Origin: Trichoplusia ni
Lineage: Eukaryota; Arthropoda; Insecta; Lepidoptera; Noctuidae
Direction of reading: 5' to 3'
Length of the DNA: 64,000 nucleotides
NCBI RefSeq assembly: GCF_003590095.1
Contig: NC_039500.1
Coordinates: 2,790,001 to 2,854,000 of the forward strand
This document shows, piece by piece, positions 33,778 through 46,752 of the stretch. Each line of letters opens with the position of its first letter. The stretch's first letter is position 1. The notes under the pieces are model-generated. The model was given only the letters and a program-made list of their open reading frames with translations, was not told the origin of the DNA and ran no database searches. The translations under genes were made by a program, and so were the position numbers.

Positions 33778-36039
33778 AAATGTTTAATTAGTATAAAATT
33801 GTTCTTTGTTTCTCTTGTCGAAGAGATATATAATGTTTAATACACTCCTCAAAAATTGCTTTTTAACAACTAAAGAATACGTGTATTGTTTTGGAAGCAC
33901 CTCATATTATCCTCACGATATTCAAATGAGGAAATAAGAAAGTGTAGGAAACCCCTAAGAGAAAGTTATAAATATTTATAGAGCGATTATTCAGGTGTCG
34001 TTTTCGAAGTTTCAAATAGGAGTGACCGTGTGACTGGGAAAAATTGTTTGTGTGTTATCATTGACACACATTGTTTATAGTTAAACTCCTACGAAACGGC
34101 TTGACCATTTATCATGAAATATTGCTTGCATATTGGTTAGGTTCTAAGAGTGGAGCCTAGTGTTTGAACAATACTGAATTTAATTGAACTTAAATAAAAG
34201 TACAGTCATTAGAATTCAATTTAACGCGTCTTAAGCGCCTTTTTATTCCTACTGGGTCTTTTAAGGCCTAATTATATACATTTTGATTGAAAAGACAAAA
34301 CAAACTGCCTAAAATCTCGGTTCTTTAGAACAAATTATAAAGCCACCAATTGTGTACAAGCACAGCCTTTAAAATGTCTTGTACCCCCTCAAAGGAGGAT
34401 GACTTAAAACTCTAAAGACAGGCCATCATAATTTTCAGTAAAAGCCTCGTTCACCGCCAATAGATCCTTAGTGACAGCGAAATAGGGAAGTACGAAGAAA
34501 TTAAAAGATAAATATTGGAATTTACTTTCTACTTGCATGTAAATTACGAAACTAATGTAAATATGTAGTAAATTTTGGTTTATGTGGTGAGAAGTCCAGT
34601 AATCGATGTACGTTGATTTATATGATAAAAGTATTAAATTAAATATGTAGATGGTAAACTTTACTTTATTCTTTGAACTTGAGCCGATTGATAAAATAAT
34701 GCGAGAAACGAAAAAACATACATAACTACAATGTTGTCAGTTTTTAAGTATTTTAAAAATTTATAAGGGCATTTTTTAGCTATTTTCAAAATTAAATCTA
34801 GCATTGTAGTACTTCGTAAATATAGGTAGTAACATAAAAAACAATCAAGTGCGTTTTGGACCTATGACACTGAAGGTAAACTGCTAAAAACTGAAGAAGT
34901 ACCCTTTCGGTAACAAAGACTGGTCACTTATTCAATTTATAACCATCCCGTTTGTGGCGTAAATTTCCCATTTATTTTTATCATTTTATTTTATAACGGC
35001 AACCGAAAAACTTCCCCAGTCAACATTTAACTACCTAGCCGTTACGATTCATCAATTAAATGAAATTCCATTTTCTTTATTTCCTTTCTTTTCTCTCTTT
35101 CCTCTCTTCCTTCCATTTTTACCCTTTTGATACGAAACCCAAAATCAAAAAGTACAAAACAAAACAGTCTCATACTACCACATCCAATCACATCTCGCAA
35201 CATCGTAACTACCGATCATAAGACAATCAAATTTTTCGCGAAAGCCCGGCTACAACAGACCCATCATTTGTCACCTCCGACACTTACCTACTTTGATTTT
35301 ATAGGTTTTTTGAACAAATTTGAAGCCCGTCGCTCCATAATGGAGTTGGATCGCCAGCGCTCAGCTTTTTAATACCATTTTCAATGTTTATATAAACTGC
35401 GTTGGTAATTATTTTCTCATAACTTTTTGAGTGAATAATAAAATAAACCAGAATATTAAAACAACGCCATCTAGTCTTAGATGATAGAAATGTAATTCTT
35501 TTTTCTAAAAGTAGAATTTATCATCACTTTTACAGGTCTTTTTTTTTAAACGCTGGAGTCGACTTTTCGACTGACTACCCTGAGAAGAAATGTCGAAACA
35601 GATTCAGGGGTCAGTAAGGAAATGTCAACTCCAGCTGGCTTATAATCTGGCATGTTTAAGTAAAGACAGCTACACTGCAAAATAATATTATTACTTCATT
35701 TCATTTCAGTATTTGGTGCCCAGTGTTTAAATTTATTGGCCTTAAATAACCCATAAATAATTCAAGAAAAATACCACAACACCAGACAAAATACCTAAAA
35801 CCCTTCCTTTTAAAATAACGCTAACCTAATACAAATCTCAAAATAATAGTCTGTAAGCCGCTTACCGGCAAGTGCATGGAGCCATTGTTCACCTGCACAG
35901 GGATTCACTTTAAAATATTGAATGTCATATTTTTAAGACACTGTCATATTTTTAAGGCGACTTATTTCGATGTCAGTGTCTTGTTGGGGTTGTCAGTTGC
36001 AGAACTTAGAGGGGAATATAATGATTTGAGGGTTGTTTT
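33778..36039. other. Non-coding
   Basis: A short family E remnant at 34985, and a SINE-like GC-richer stretch at about 35545-35645 of unknown origin. Confidence 0.5.
34985..35065 (+). mobile_element. Degraded dispersed repeat, family E, short
   Basis: Only the central part is left: ACGGCAACCGAAAAACTTCC and CTACCTAGCCGTTACGATTC. Confidence 0.45.
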
Positions 36040-36310
36040 TTAAGGTTATGCACCTGAAGGGTAAAACGGAACCCTTTTGCTGAGGCTCCACTGACCATAC
36101 ACCCTCCGTTCGACTTTCTATCCTTCAGCCCGTTTGTTCGTCACCAGGCTGTATATTATAATCATGAATGATAGCTAGGCAGTTGAATTTCCACAAATGA
36201 TCTATTTCTATAGTCACTATTACAATAAGTACTAAAATAAAAATCATAGTTAAGCAACTTTTGTTACGGCAATTTGTAACCGATCTGTTTTCTATACCAC
36301 TTTTACACGG
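36040..36310 (-). mobile_element. Degraded dispersed repeat, family E, longest
   Basis: Inverted copy with GCACCTGAAGGGTAAAACGG, TCGTCACCAGGCTGTATATT and GATAGCTAGGCAGTTGAA in order. This is the most complete example in the window. Confidence 0.6.
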
Positions 36311-36952
36311 ATCCCCCAGTATTGCGAGTCCGGAACGCACAAGACCGGTTTGTTTAAACAAATAAAATAATATATTAAAACACTAAGCTGAAAACCATCG
36401 CCTAACGCCTAATTCATATCCATCCACAAAAACCTACAACTGCAAAATTTCTCGACACTTTTTCGAATAAATACAAACAAAAATAATGGAATAGAAATGG
36501 AAAGAAAGTTTGCAGCAGATCAAATATGCTTTGTATTCGCGACAAAGGGGTGTAAATTGATGTTTCTCGTCACAAAGAGCGACTTACATAAGTTATTTGT
36601 CTTTACGTTCGGAAATATGGCGATGTTTTAACAAGACTGGGAAAAGAGGTCTGTGTTTATATTGGAAATAAGTTTTTCAATGGAATAATTAAAGAGGTGT
36701 TTAGAGTTTTTATTGTTTAAGTCTAGGAGAAGTTTTGGAAGTGATGTTATTGTTTTCGTTTTTCCTTTATGTTTAGGGTTCCATACCGGTTATCACTAAA
36801 ACTCCACTGTGCGTTTGTTAACAGGTTATAACTCGTGAACCGTGATAGCTAAAAGTTAATATTTAATGTCCCAGTAAATTATATTATAAAAAAAATATAT
36901 CAACGCAACGATTGGTACGAGTGTGATGATTAAATTTGAAAACAATTAATAA

Positions 36953-37136
36953 GCCTGTTGGATTAGTGGTTAGTGGAAGTAATTGCTGTACCGGAGTTCG
37001 TGGATTTGATTCCCATAATTCCCACTCGACCTATATGTTTGTGTCATGAGCACGATCGTTTGTTCTCCGGCTGAGTGTAATTTATGTCTGTATTTAGAAT
37101 TATATAAGTATGTCTAACAGCTGTCCAATACTCATC
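36953..37136 (+). mobile_element. tRNA-derived SINE, family B, copy 3
   Basis: Plus-strand copy: GATTAGTGGTTAGTGG head, B-box-like GTGGATTTGATTCCC, then the family body through the GTGTAATTTATGTCTGTATT segment. It is truncated at the distal end. Confidence 0.7.
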
Positions 37137-39387
37137 AAACACATTCGCCTAGTTAGAGACTACATACACAGCAAAACGAAACCACAAACTAAAAATCCCT
37201 AATTACCACGTAATTCCCATCCAAGGCTTAAGAAAAAACTTAAACCCAAAAAATTAACATGAAACTCGATCAAAAAGCACCGCAGGCGGCGCCGGGACAA
37301 CAAACTATCATTTACATTTTATTACTAAAGTCATTTAAATTGTTCAACAATTCAAAAACTTAAAGAAACTTTGAGGAACATTTGCATTGTAAATGTTCAT
37401 GACATTGCTGCGAACTGCGGTCTCGAAATACTAGCTTATTATATAATTTTGTTTATTATTTTAATTTGGAATATATTTAACATATACTTGATAATTATAT
37501 GTAATAATTACTAGGAGTGCAGTAAGAGTAAGATGTTAAATATTATAATAATTTGTGACACTTTAGAATAGCATCGATCAAACTATGCTACAGTCGTACC
37601 TGCCTAATATAAACGCAAATATTCTAATTAGAAATACTATAGACAGCTCCCTTATACTCTGCTCACCCCAACGAAAGCAAGCGCCATTAATACATACATT
37701 CGAAAATATTACCTCATAGCAACACCTGTCCATTAAGCTTCTGACTACGCTAGCTACATCATATCCACACATACATATATATAGATCTACCAAGAATGTA
37801 TATTATCCCATAATCCGCTGTCTAATTCCATTCAAACCTGTCTTCCTATATAAAATCGTCGGTATTAAGCATGTATTAACAAAATAACGCCAGCAAAAGT
37901 GGGAATAAACTCGAACGGTAGGCCTTCACTTGCTTTGCATAATACACACATTTCTATGCCCATTTTGTGCACGTATGTACCTGAGGGCTGACGTCAAAAT
38001 GTACAGTTACGCGCGACGTGCCTTTGTTTTTTATTTTTTTTTTGAAAAATGGCGGCTCAGTTTTTTTGCTTGTCATTTTTAGATATGTTATGCGAAACTG
38101 TTGAATGGACTGCTTTTAGATTTTCGTTATGAATAGTTTGTACCGTTAATGGTTGGAAATAACGTCATTTTGAAATACGTTTACATGTTATCACAAATTA
38201 TTTAAGTTATGAACTTGTCCAAAAAAGTGTTGACGTCATAGTAAAGCATCTTTGGCTTCCAAAACTACACAGTTTTGCCCGATACACGTCCCGAATTTAC
38301 TGCACAATTAAACTGTGTAAGTAAAACCAATATACCTCACAACTCTTCTTGTATAGTTTAACATACATGTCTAGCTTCAAGCCAAGGTACATACTTCATT
38401 ATTAACTTCAAATACATTTGAATTATCGACTACACAACTCCAACCCCAATACCAGGACACATTTTTCGATCATCAAAAGATCCCAAGGAGGTTTCACGGC
38501 GTCTAAAAGTAAGGGTTGACTGAAATACGGCAATAAAATTGCAGCCCCTCTCTGTCAAAGAATAGCCGATTAGACACCAGATGGGGCTTCGACAAAGGAA
38601 TATCGTTAGGGACATGCTAACACCCGTTTTTGCACACTTACTGCATAATCATTGGTGCAGGGGTAAGCTTTGGAGTTGCGACAATTTAATTTTTATGTGC
38701 TGAATTCTGATATTTATTATTTTTCTTAGAATATTTTCTTTTGAAATATAAACATTTTCTTTTGCATTTAAATTAATATTTGGTATTTTCTTTCGCTTAA
38801 TTTTCTCACTATAGGATTAAACAGGATACTTACTGTGTGCACTGAAGTGTTCTTATTTGTCATAAATACTTGTATAATTTTAGAATAAGACTCTAATTAG
38901 ATATTAATTGAAAGCAAAATCTCACCCGGGGTATTAGTCACTTGGAATTCAATAAACCACACCTGGGATGGCCTAGATATTTTAACTTTGAGCAAAGTTT
39001 TTTTTTAAATTAATAAATATTTTATCTCATGCCTTAGTTCACAATTTACATAACCTACCTTTGAACAGAGAGGCTAGTTTCATTCGAGTGGACGACGCGA
39101 CGGAACAGAATGTCTCCCCAACTAGCGATTGATTCGCCTTACAGAATGCAACGAGCACTCTTTGTGTAGGCGCGATGTGCTATGAAATTTTAATAAGGCG
39201 CTTTTATTGTTCCCTTGTTCGGTTCCAAAAATTCTGACTTCTGCGTTCGTATTGTGAGAAGAGTTGTCAAGGGTCGTAAATGATTTTCATGTTGGCGACG
39301 GTTGTGACAATTAAGCTGGGATTTATCACAGTTTAATCTAAATGACTACGTATTTACGTAACTGTAAGTACATTTGCGAAATAATTT
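37137..39387. other. Non-coding
   Basis: No gene. A patch at 37980-38060 with GCTGACGTCAAAATGTACAG and AATGGCGGCTCAG looks repeat-like but is not assigned. Confidence 0.5.
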
Positions 39388-40083
39388 ATCCCACCAAAAA
39401 CATTAAATGTAAAAAAATGCCAAGTCTCTCGATGCAGTCTTTCCATCGTAAAAAGTTTTGAGATCTCATAGAAGCCAAGTCCTATTCAAAATATTTTGTA
39501 GTTATAAATCAACATTTAGTAATTGTATCAATAGTTTTCTTTATATTATAATTATAGTGACTTGGCAATGAGCACAAGAAGAAACAAATAAAACGGCATA
39601 TTTGTAGGAGTTGAAAGTTACACACACCGCATGCGTAAACATTAATATCACAAAATTAATTTTCTTTTGGTTTATCCGTGTCGTCCCAACCGAATTTCGG
39701 CAACGGCAGTCAGTCTTAGTGTACTCTCGATTCATTTACTTTCATAAAGCGATGGCCCGTAAGGTATTCTTAATTATTGTATTGGAGCATGTAGTCGGTA
39801 GTGACCATCATGATTCACACATAACAAATAATCTGATCACTGGTCTCGTCAGTAACATTTGCACATAATTCCAGGCATCAAGCAGCTTTTAATTTGTGCT
39901 CATTGCCAAGTCACTATAATTATAATATAAAGAAAACTATTGATACAATTACTAAATGTTGATTTATAACTACAAAATATTTTGAATAGGACTTGGCTTC
40001 TATGAGATCTCAAAACTTTTTACGATGGAAAGACTGCATCGAGAGACTTGGCATTTTTTTACATTTAATGTTTTTGGTGGGAT
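39388..40083. repeat. Perfect 190-bp inverted repeat with 316-bp spacer
   Basis: The left arm at 39388-39577 and the right arm at 39894-40083 are exact reverse complements over all 190 bases, checked block by block. The 316-bp spacer at 39578-39893 has no recognised coding content. Just outside the arms the similarity drops sharply, and I see no target duplication. Possible explanations are a foldback transposon, a recent inverted duplication, a locus transcribed into a long hairpin that Dicer-2 could process, or an assembly artefact. The arms are AT-rich and unrelated to the Helitron-like or SINE families here. Confidence 0.9.
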
Positions 40084-40240
40084 CTCATTTATTTTTTGAA
40101 AGTGTATTTCTTTCTTTTTTTTTAGGTGTCATAATTTCTAGGACTTCAGCTACTGCTTTGCTTAGAACCCATTCTCTATCTCTATCTCTTTTGTTTCTTC
40201 TCTGAGACTTCGTTACTTCTAATGTAAACAAGCTTAAACT

Positions 40241-40263
40241 TATATATATATGCATATATATAT
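40241..40263. repeat. (TA)n microsatellite
   Basis: A short palindromic TATATATATATGCATATATA run, with no feature attached. Confidence 0.7.
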
Positions 40264-40842
40264 CTACTAACTTACAAACTATAGCTAAACTAAACTAAAT
40301 AACACGTAAAGTTCTCCGAATATCAATTATCACTACAATATTTTTTAGTTTCGAAATGGTTTTTCATAGACAGGTGGCGCTATCAAATGAAAATTATCGA
40401 ATTATTCTGAAGTACTACTTAGACTGCGCTTTGTAACGAAACCATAGCGCGATTCAGACACGTACAACGCCATCTATCGAGCGCGCATACAATATTTATC
40501 GCAATACAATGGAGTTTTAGCTTTATTAATTTAATGAATTATGAATTTTATGTATTAATTTGTATTAATGATAGTCTGTGTATTACATTTATATTATTCT
40601 TTTCTATTCTATGTATGTATTCATCCAATTGAATAGGTACTTAAACAACGAACAAAGTTAACAATGCAGTCAAAATCCATACATAATGTTCTTGCCAAAC
40701 CGCAAATATAAAATTGTTTTCTATGGCATATTATTTTTTAATGTTTTTATAATTTTTCCTTTATATGTGGCTAAGGACCTATCTTGGTGCAAAATTTGAA
40801 GTTTCTAAGTCTGCTAGAAGTACCTTAGATTTTTGATGATCT

Positions 40843-40878
40843 GTCAGTGAGTCAGTGAGTCAGTGAGTCAGTGAGTGA
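40843..40878 (+). repeat. (GTCAGTGA)n short tandem repeat
   Basis: About four and a half copies of an 8-bp unit. It lies inside a stretch (about 40730-41110) that looks like a decayed element, with CGACCGTAACTCCTAAACCA just after it. Confidence 0.8.
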
Positions 40879-41317
40879 CAAAATGGTGTAACTTTGATCG
40901 ACCGTAACTCCTAAACCATTAATTCAATTGGCATGTAATTTCGAACTTAAGCTTCTAATGCTTTTCTAATGCCTACTATTATTCCCCGAAAAGCTAAACT
41001 CCTAGCTTTGTCCACGTCGAAGATACAGGAGGGGCGAAACAGCCGCGAATCGCTTCGAGAAAAGATGGTACGGCCGTGCCCGTTTTGCTCGAGACTTGGC
41101 AGGGGCACTGCCGTGCCCTCAGATGGATATCTACTTAAATAACAAATATGCCAAAAAAACCACTTCTGAGTAAAACCTCTTTGTACATAATTATAAATTA
41201 AATAAAAGGATCATAATTGCAAGGTATTTTTTTTTTTCTTCCTTAAAGATGCCAACCATTTCGTTTAATGTTATTTGCACGTATGTCAGAAGAATACTAC
41301 GAAGTTGTGAATAGTAA

Positions 41318-41575
41318 TCTATACTAATATATAAAGCTGAAGAGTTTGTTTGTTACTTTGTTTGTTTGGACGCGCTAATCTCAGGAACTACTGGTCCAAA
41401 TTGAAAAAATATTTTTGTGTTGAATAGACCATTCATCGAGGAAGGCTTTAGGCTATAAACCATCACGCTGCGACTAATAGGAGCGAACATACAAAGGAAA
41501 ATGTGAAAAAATAGGGCAGGTATAAATCATAACTTATATCTTCTACCCACGGGCACGAAGTCACGGGCAACAGTC
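41318..41575 (+). mobile_element. Helitron-like non-autonomous element, copy 4
   Basis: Plus-strand copy with a good 5' end (TCTATACTAATATATAAAGC). The 3' terminus has decayed, reading CAGTCTT instead of CAGCTAGT. Confidence 0.7.
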
Positions 41576-42227
41576 TTTCAATAACTAGGTATTTTAACCC
41601 AAAATAAAATAGTTAAGTTTACCTTTAATTCATAATTCACGACAACATTGACTAACTATAACCTAATTCCACCAATCTCATTAAAATTTAATTGCACTTA
41701 ATAACGTAATTGGAATAGGAAATGACGTCATTGGAGTCCATGTTTAACTGCCACTAAATATTCACCCATAATTACAAGTTCATCTCATATTAATATTAGA
41801 AAAACAATTGCGTATCTATGTTTTACGATTTAGCTATGGCTTTGAAGTTATAACATTATAATACCAGCCAATATAAGTCCCACTGCTGGGCACAGGCCTC
41901 TTTCCGTGTCAGGAAGGTTCAAGCATTATTCACGTACCAAATATTCATCATATCCATAACGGTTAAGCAATTTATCGTGTACAAAGAATCATAGAGTCAT
42001 TCAGTTTTAAATCATTAGTTTTGATTGTTTGAAACAAGGATCAATCAAAATCCATGAAAAGTCTTTATTATCAATAATAATTTACTTACATAAAAACATT
42101 AGTCAATGAATGCCCCACAAAAAAGAAAGATCGGTTTATATGAATAGTTAAATAACGTAGAAGTCTGAAAAAAATCTATGCCAACACAAGGATTTTTAAG
42201 TTCAAAATAACACCATTTTATCTATAA

Positions 42228-42509
42228 CTAGCTGTTGCCCGCGACTTCGTCCCCGTGGGTAGAATGATATATAAGTTATGATTTATACCTGCCCTGTTTT
42301 TTTCATATTTTCCACTGTATCTTCGCTTCTATTAGTCGCAGCGTGATAATTTATAACCTAAAACCTTCCTCAATGAATGGTCTATTCAATACACAAATAA
42401 TTTTTCAATTTGGACCAGTAGTTCCTGAGATTAGCGCGTTCAAACAAACAAACAAACTCTTCAGCTTTATATATTGGTATAGAGTATAGAAGTATAGATA
42501 GAGTATAGA
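42228..42509 (-). mobile_element. Helitron-like non-autonomous element, copy 5
   Basis: Minus-strand copy with an intact CTAG terminus. The TC end is followed by a short GTATAGA slippage repeat, so its exact limit lies between about 42483 and 42509. Confidence 0.7.
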
Positions 42510-42947
42510 TTTGAAATACCTGCATCGTGTCAAACAATGTACGAATTCTAAAACGTCAGAGAACGAACATGCAATTTTGTAGCAACGAGTCAACTACCCC
42601 AAACGTGCAATAACTAGTGAGTTTACGAGCTACACTTGTAACACAGACTAACAATACGACACTTACGACAATTGTTAATTGTTGCTGACTTAAATTAAAG
42701 TCAGTTACAAAACGGGGTTGTGAAATTGAGAATAGTATTTGTTTAGACAAATTAGAAATGTAATTAATGTGACGTTGTTATAATGGCTTATGTAGGGTAC
42801 GGTACTTATTGGGTAAGTCTGTCTGTCTGTCTGCTACTAGACTATACCTTATAAACTGTAATAGTTTGACAGTCTCCTAATTCTTTTATTTCTATTGTCG
42901 GTCTCAAAATGATTCATTTACATTATGATAATTTCTTTACACTATAT

Positions 42948-43195
42948 ATGTTGTCCGCGACTTCGTCCCCGTGGGTAGAAAATATAAGTTATGATTTATA
43001 CCTGCCCTGTGTTTTTCACATTTTCCATTGTATCTTCGCTCCTATTAGTCGCAGCGAGATGGTTTATAGCCTAAAGCCTTCCTCGATGAATGGTCTATTC
43101 AACACAAAAAGATTTTTCAATTTGGACCAGTAGTTCCTGAGATTAGCGCGTTCAAACAAACAAAAAAACTCTTCAGCTTTATATATTAGTATAGA
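42948..43195 (-). mobile_element. Helitron-like non-autonomous element, copy 6
   Basis: Minus-strand copy about 440 bp from copy 5 and in the same orientation. The CTAG end is eroded while the TC end is intact. Confidence 0.68.
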
Positions 43196-43439
43196 TTAAT
43201 AACATAAATATGTTTACTAAAAACTAAGTTTCACTTTTACAGGTAAAGTTTGCTTTACAAAATCTTTAGATATCCTTCCGCAACGAAAATTCGTATCACG
43301 CTCATGTTGTTAAAATTTTAGAGGTAGTTAAGTTAACAACTTAATAAACTTACAATGAAGTTACATACACTATCTTGTGAAGAACGTGTGAACTTAAGTT
43401 ACAGAGATGGTGGGAAGGTTAAAACTTAACCTTAAAAAT

Positions 43440-43725
43440 ATAAAGATGATTTGAAACAGGAGAAATTAAAATAATTTGTTTCGGAAGGCACGTTAAATTG
43501 TGGGTCTCGGCTTTTATTCATACATCTTTGACAGTCGTTACAGGAAGCCCGAAGCTTGAAAGAATGAAAACTAGTCTAACTAAGGGGTATAGTGTTGCCC
43601 AGGTGACTGGGTTGAGGAGGTCAGATAGGCAGTCGCTCCTTGTAAAACACTGGTACTTAGCTGAATCAGGCTAGCCTGGAAACCGACCCCAACATAGTTG
43701 GGAACAGGTTAGGCCGATGATGTAT
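43440..43725 (+). mobile_element. Dispersed lepidopteran repeat, family D, best copy
   Basis: The best-preserved of three copies. It runs from an AAGGCACGTTAAATTGTGGG block to GGGAACAGGTTAGGCCGATG and stops about 150 bp before the 8-bp-TSD element. Confidence 0.6.
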
Positions 43726-43875
43726 TAAAATAATTTAAAGTAAATTTGTTGCCGCTTTTTAAGCAAGATGCTACAACTGAAGCTAGAATCCAGAAACATT
43801 CTGCAAATAAATAGTAGTATCGCAGTTGTTGACATGAGTGCTATGGACCTTTTTTGTCCTGCAATCTGCAGTAAC

Positions 43876-45256
43876 CATAGAAATCTAAATAACAAGGTAA
43901 TAGAAATGGCATACACCGCGGCGATCTATCGAAACGCATGTCGCCGGTGGGCGGGGGCTTCAACACATTCACAGCTAATACTCGTAACTACGCAATCACG
44001 CAAACATTAACATCGAGAAGACCAAGCAAACAACACTAGGCCGTACGTCTAATGCAATAAGGTTGACTTTGTCGTTGTATGGATTCACTAACTCACACAG
44101 TCATTGCATTTTTTTTGCATTAGTTGTAGTGATTACGTAAACTACACTAGGGATTGACTACGGATCCGAAATATAATGAAAGACGAAATTATGAGTGATA
44201 ATGTTTTTGTTGTATTCTTCTATGGATTACATAATAATATGTACCTACTAACAAAAAAAAAATCGCTAATTGTCGGTTGACAAAAAAAAATATTATTAGG
44301 AAATACTTGGTACCTAGGTAGGTTTGGTTTATACGGTGACTTTTTAGTCGTCTTACAAAAGCAGCCCAGTTCATGTATCGAATGACTAGTAAACGTTCAT
44401 AATAAAAAAATAGGTATTTATGAGATTTGGATAAATTTAAATTGCAATTTTTATTCAATGCTATGCTATAGCGCATGGCGTACTTTTTGAAACATTCAGT
44501 TGCGAGCGCGGTCCGAGCCGTAAAAATGGAGAGGGGCGCGGGCGGCGGCGGGCGGCAAGTTATCAAGCATGCAACTAATTTCATAGTGTATATTCGGCCT
44601 AAGTTGTAGGGTACCAATTTCGTTTACCCGTGGTAGTCATCCACTTGTCTTTTGTATTTATTTGCATCCTGCGGGATTCTGAAATAAAAATATATTCAAT
44701 AATATGTTCACAAAAACGAACGGCTATTAAAATTGTTACTTTTCGTATACAATGTTCATTTTGGATAATTTGTCCGCACTTAACCACATCACTATTTCCG
44801 ACAGTTTTGTGCGGCCGTACCACTACAAATACGATCGCATTGATAAATATTATTTTTCGTTATACATTTCTCTTTTTACAACGGTGCATTTCTGTAAGTC
44901 TCTTACTGCAGAGGCAATGATTAGTAAAGAATGCAATTGTTGCAGGATGGTGCGATATAAATATGGTTTATAATGAAGGTTATGTTTTGAAATTTAATTT
45001 TGCAATAACATCAATATTACTGCAATAATTTACTTACCGATAAAATGTTATCTATTTATTTATGTTATTACATGATGCAGATGAATTTCCAGCCTGAGAA
45101 ACGCCGCAAAACACCATTTTTAGTGGTTCTTGCTGTGACGACGTTCCGCGAGCGACTGAGCGTAAGTTCGCGCGCTGGTGTCGTCCAAGACACCAGTGTG
45201 GCGACAAGGTCACGCGGCGTTGGCACTTCTATTACCTTGTTATTTAGATTTCTATG
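43876..45256. mobile_element. Non-autonomous DNA transposon with 8-bp TSD
   Basis: The 1381-bp element ends in 33-bp inverted repeats, left 43876-43908 and right 45224-45256, beginning CATAGAAATCTAAATAACAA with one mismatch. It is flanked by the direct 8-bp repeat GCAGTAAC at 43868-43875 and 45257-45264. The ends are GC-rich inside the repeats and the middle is AT-rich. The longest internal ORF (142 codons, minus strand) resembles no transposase. An 8-bp duplication is typical of hAT and P-type elements, among others; the CATAG tip does not settle the superfamily. It is probably a deletion derivative moved in trans. Confidence 0.85.
45175..45196. repeat. Subterminal hairpin in the 8-bp-TSD element
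   Basis: CTGGTGTC and GACACCAG form a perfect 8-bp stem around a 6-nt loop, about 60 bp from the right end of the element. It is GC-rich relative to its surroundings and may be a structural or binding site; that is inference. Confidence 0.6.
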
Positions 45257-46500
45257 GCAGTAACCATGAGAGGAGGCCTTGATGTTTTCACCGGACGTCG
45301 CGACCCCTGAAAAAACAATCATAATTTTGTAAATTTAATGTCTACTGTAGTATTCAACACAAGAGAGCGCACTAATAACGCACAGGTGATCGGTACAAAG
45401 GTTTTTCCAAACCGCTGGCTGTTACAAGCATATAAGCCTACCCGGCACCCGCTAATATTTGTTAAGTGTAATTCTCACACCTACACTCAAGACATTTTTA
45501 ATTTTTCTCGCGTGTACTAATGCTTTTCATTCACCACTTACTTGCCTATTTAATTATAACGTTTTGATGCATTTTATTACACATATCCTAACCCCCAAAC
45601 TAAATTTAAGATATAGTTTCAGCACCCAATTTCGCCACCATATTGGCCCAACATTGCAACAAACTTCTGGCCAATAATTTCACACAACATGGAAACAAAA
45701 CTCAACGGCTGTTGTTACAGTTGTAAACTATTTGATAAACTTACAGCCCTCGGGAACAAAGAGCGAATAGAAGTTAAACTTCTCAACTATCATACAGTGT
45801 TGGTGAAATATTCCTTTACAACAAGCTTGGGTAGACAACTGTCATATTTGTTTATATTTATATCGTGTATGCAAATTAAGAAATTAAAAAAAAACTAGAA
45901 AAGAACTAGAAGATCTTAGAAAAATTCCGAAAGAAATTGGCCAGCCATATTTTTTTACTGCGTCAGCCGCGATTTTTTAATTTATCTGTATTTCTGTTGT
46001 TGCTATAACAGAGAAAAGTGTTTTGTACTATTTCTTTAAAAGTAGAATGCTTAAAAAATGACTATGAGCGTAATTTGCAATAATGAAACCAAAAATCCGA
46101 TCCTAAATCAGTTTTTTTGAACGGTACTGTCCTGCGGCCTGTCTGGCTGGCACTAGACCGATTTTCTTTTACACAGGAATAGTTTTCCCAACACTATTTA
46201 CAAGTTAATGTAAATAATTTAAAACTAAATATAAAACACCAAGGGAGTTAAAGTTTGTATTTTAACTAACTATATATTCGATTTTTCTTTTCATGTCTCC
46301 CTTGAGAGCTGGTCAAAAGTTTAACTGTGCTCTACTTTTTAAACTGCGGTTAAAATTTATAAACGAGTAGTTACGTGTTACTGCAGTATTGAAGTTGTTT
46401 ACTTACTACAAAAAAATACTGAAGAAAATATTTTTTTATGAGCTTGACTCTAATAAGATCTTTTTTCTACTTTTGTTGTTTATTAGCATCTAATCTATAC

Positions 46501-46752
46501 TCTATACTTAATATATAAAGCTGAAGAGTCTGTTTGTTTGTTTGTACGCGCTATTCTCAGGAACTACTGGTTCAAATTGTAAAAATTTTTGTGTTATATA
46601 GACCATTCATCGAGGAAGGATTTAGTCTATAAACCATCACCCTGCGACTAATAGGAGCGAAGATACGATGGAAAATGTGGAAAAAACAGAGCAGATATAA
46701 ATCATAACTTATATCTTCTAACCACGCGGACAAAGTCGCGGGCAACAGCTAG
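46501..46752 (+). mobile_element. Helitron-like non-autonomous element, copy 7
   Basis: Plus-strand copy. The TCTATAC start is duplicated (46494 and 46501), and the 3' CTAG at 46749-46752 is followed by T. The 3' GC-rich hairpin zone is clear. Confidence 0.72.

Larger units (their letters stand above)
40084..41317. other. Non-coding, decayed element around a short tandem repeat
   Basis: The block at 40425-40480 (GTAACGAAACCATAGCGCG and ACGCCATCTA) recurs inverted at 56530-56590. The 40730-41110 stretch appears to be a mobile-element remnant. Confidence 0.5.

Noticed and set aside
44189..44617. A 142-codon minus-strand ORF inside the 8-bp-TSD element, considered as a transposase
   Set aside because: No DDE-like spacing, zinc finger or dimerisation pattern; it is rich in Phe, Tyr and Ile as expected for translated AT-rich DNA.
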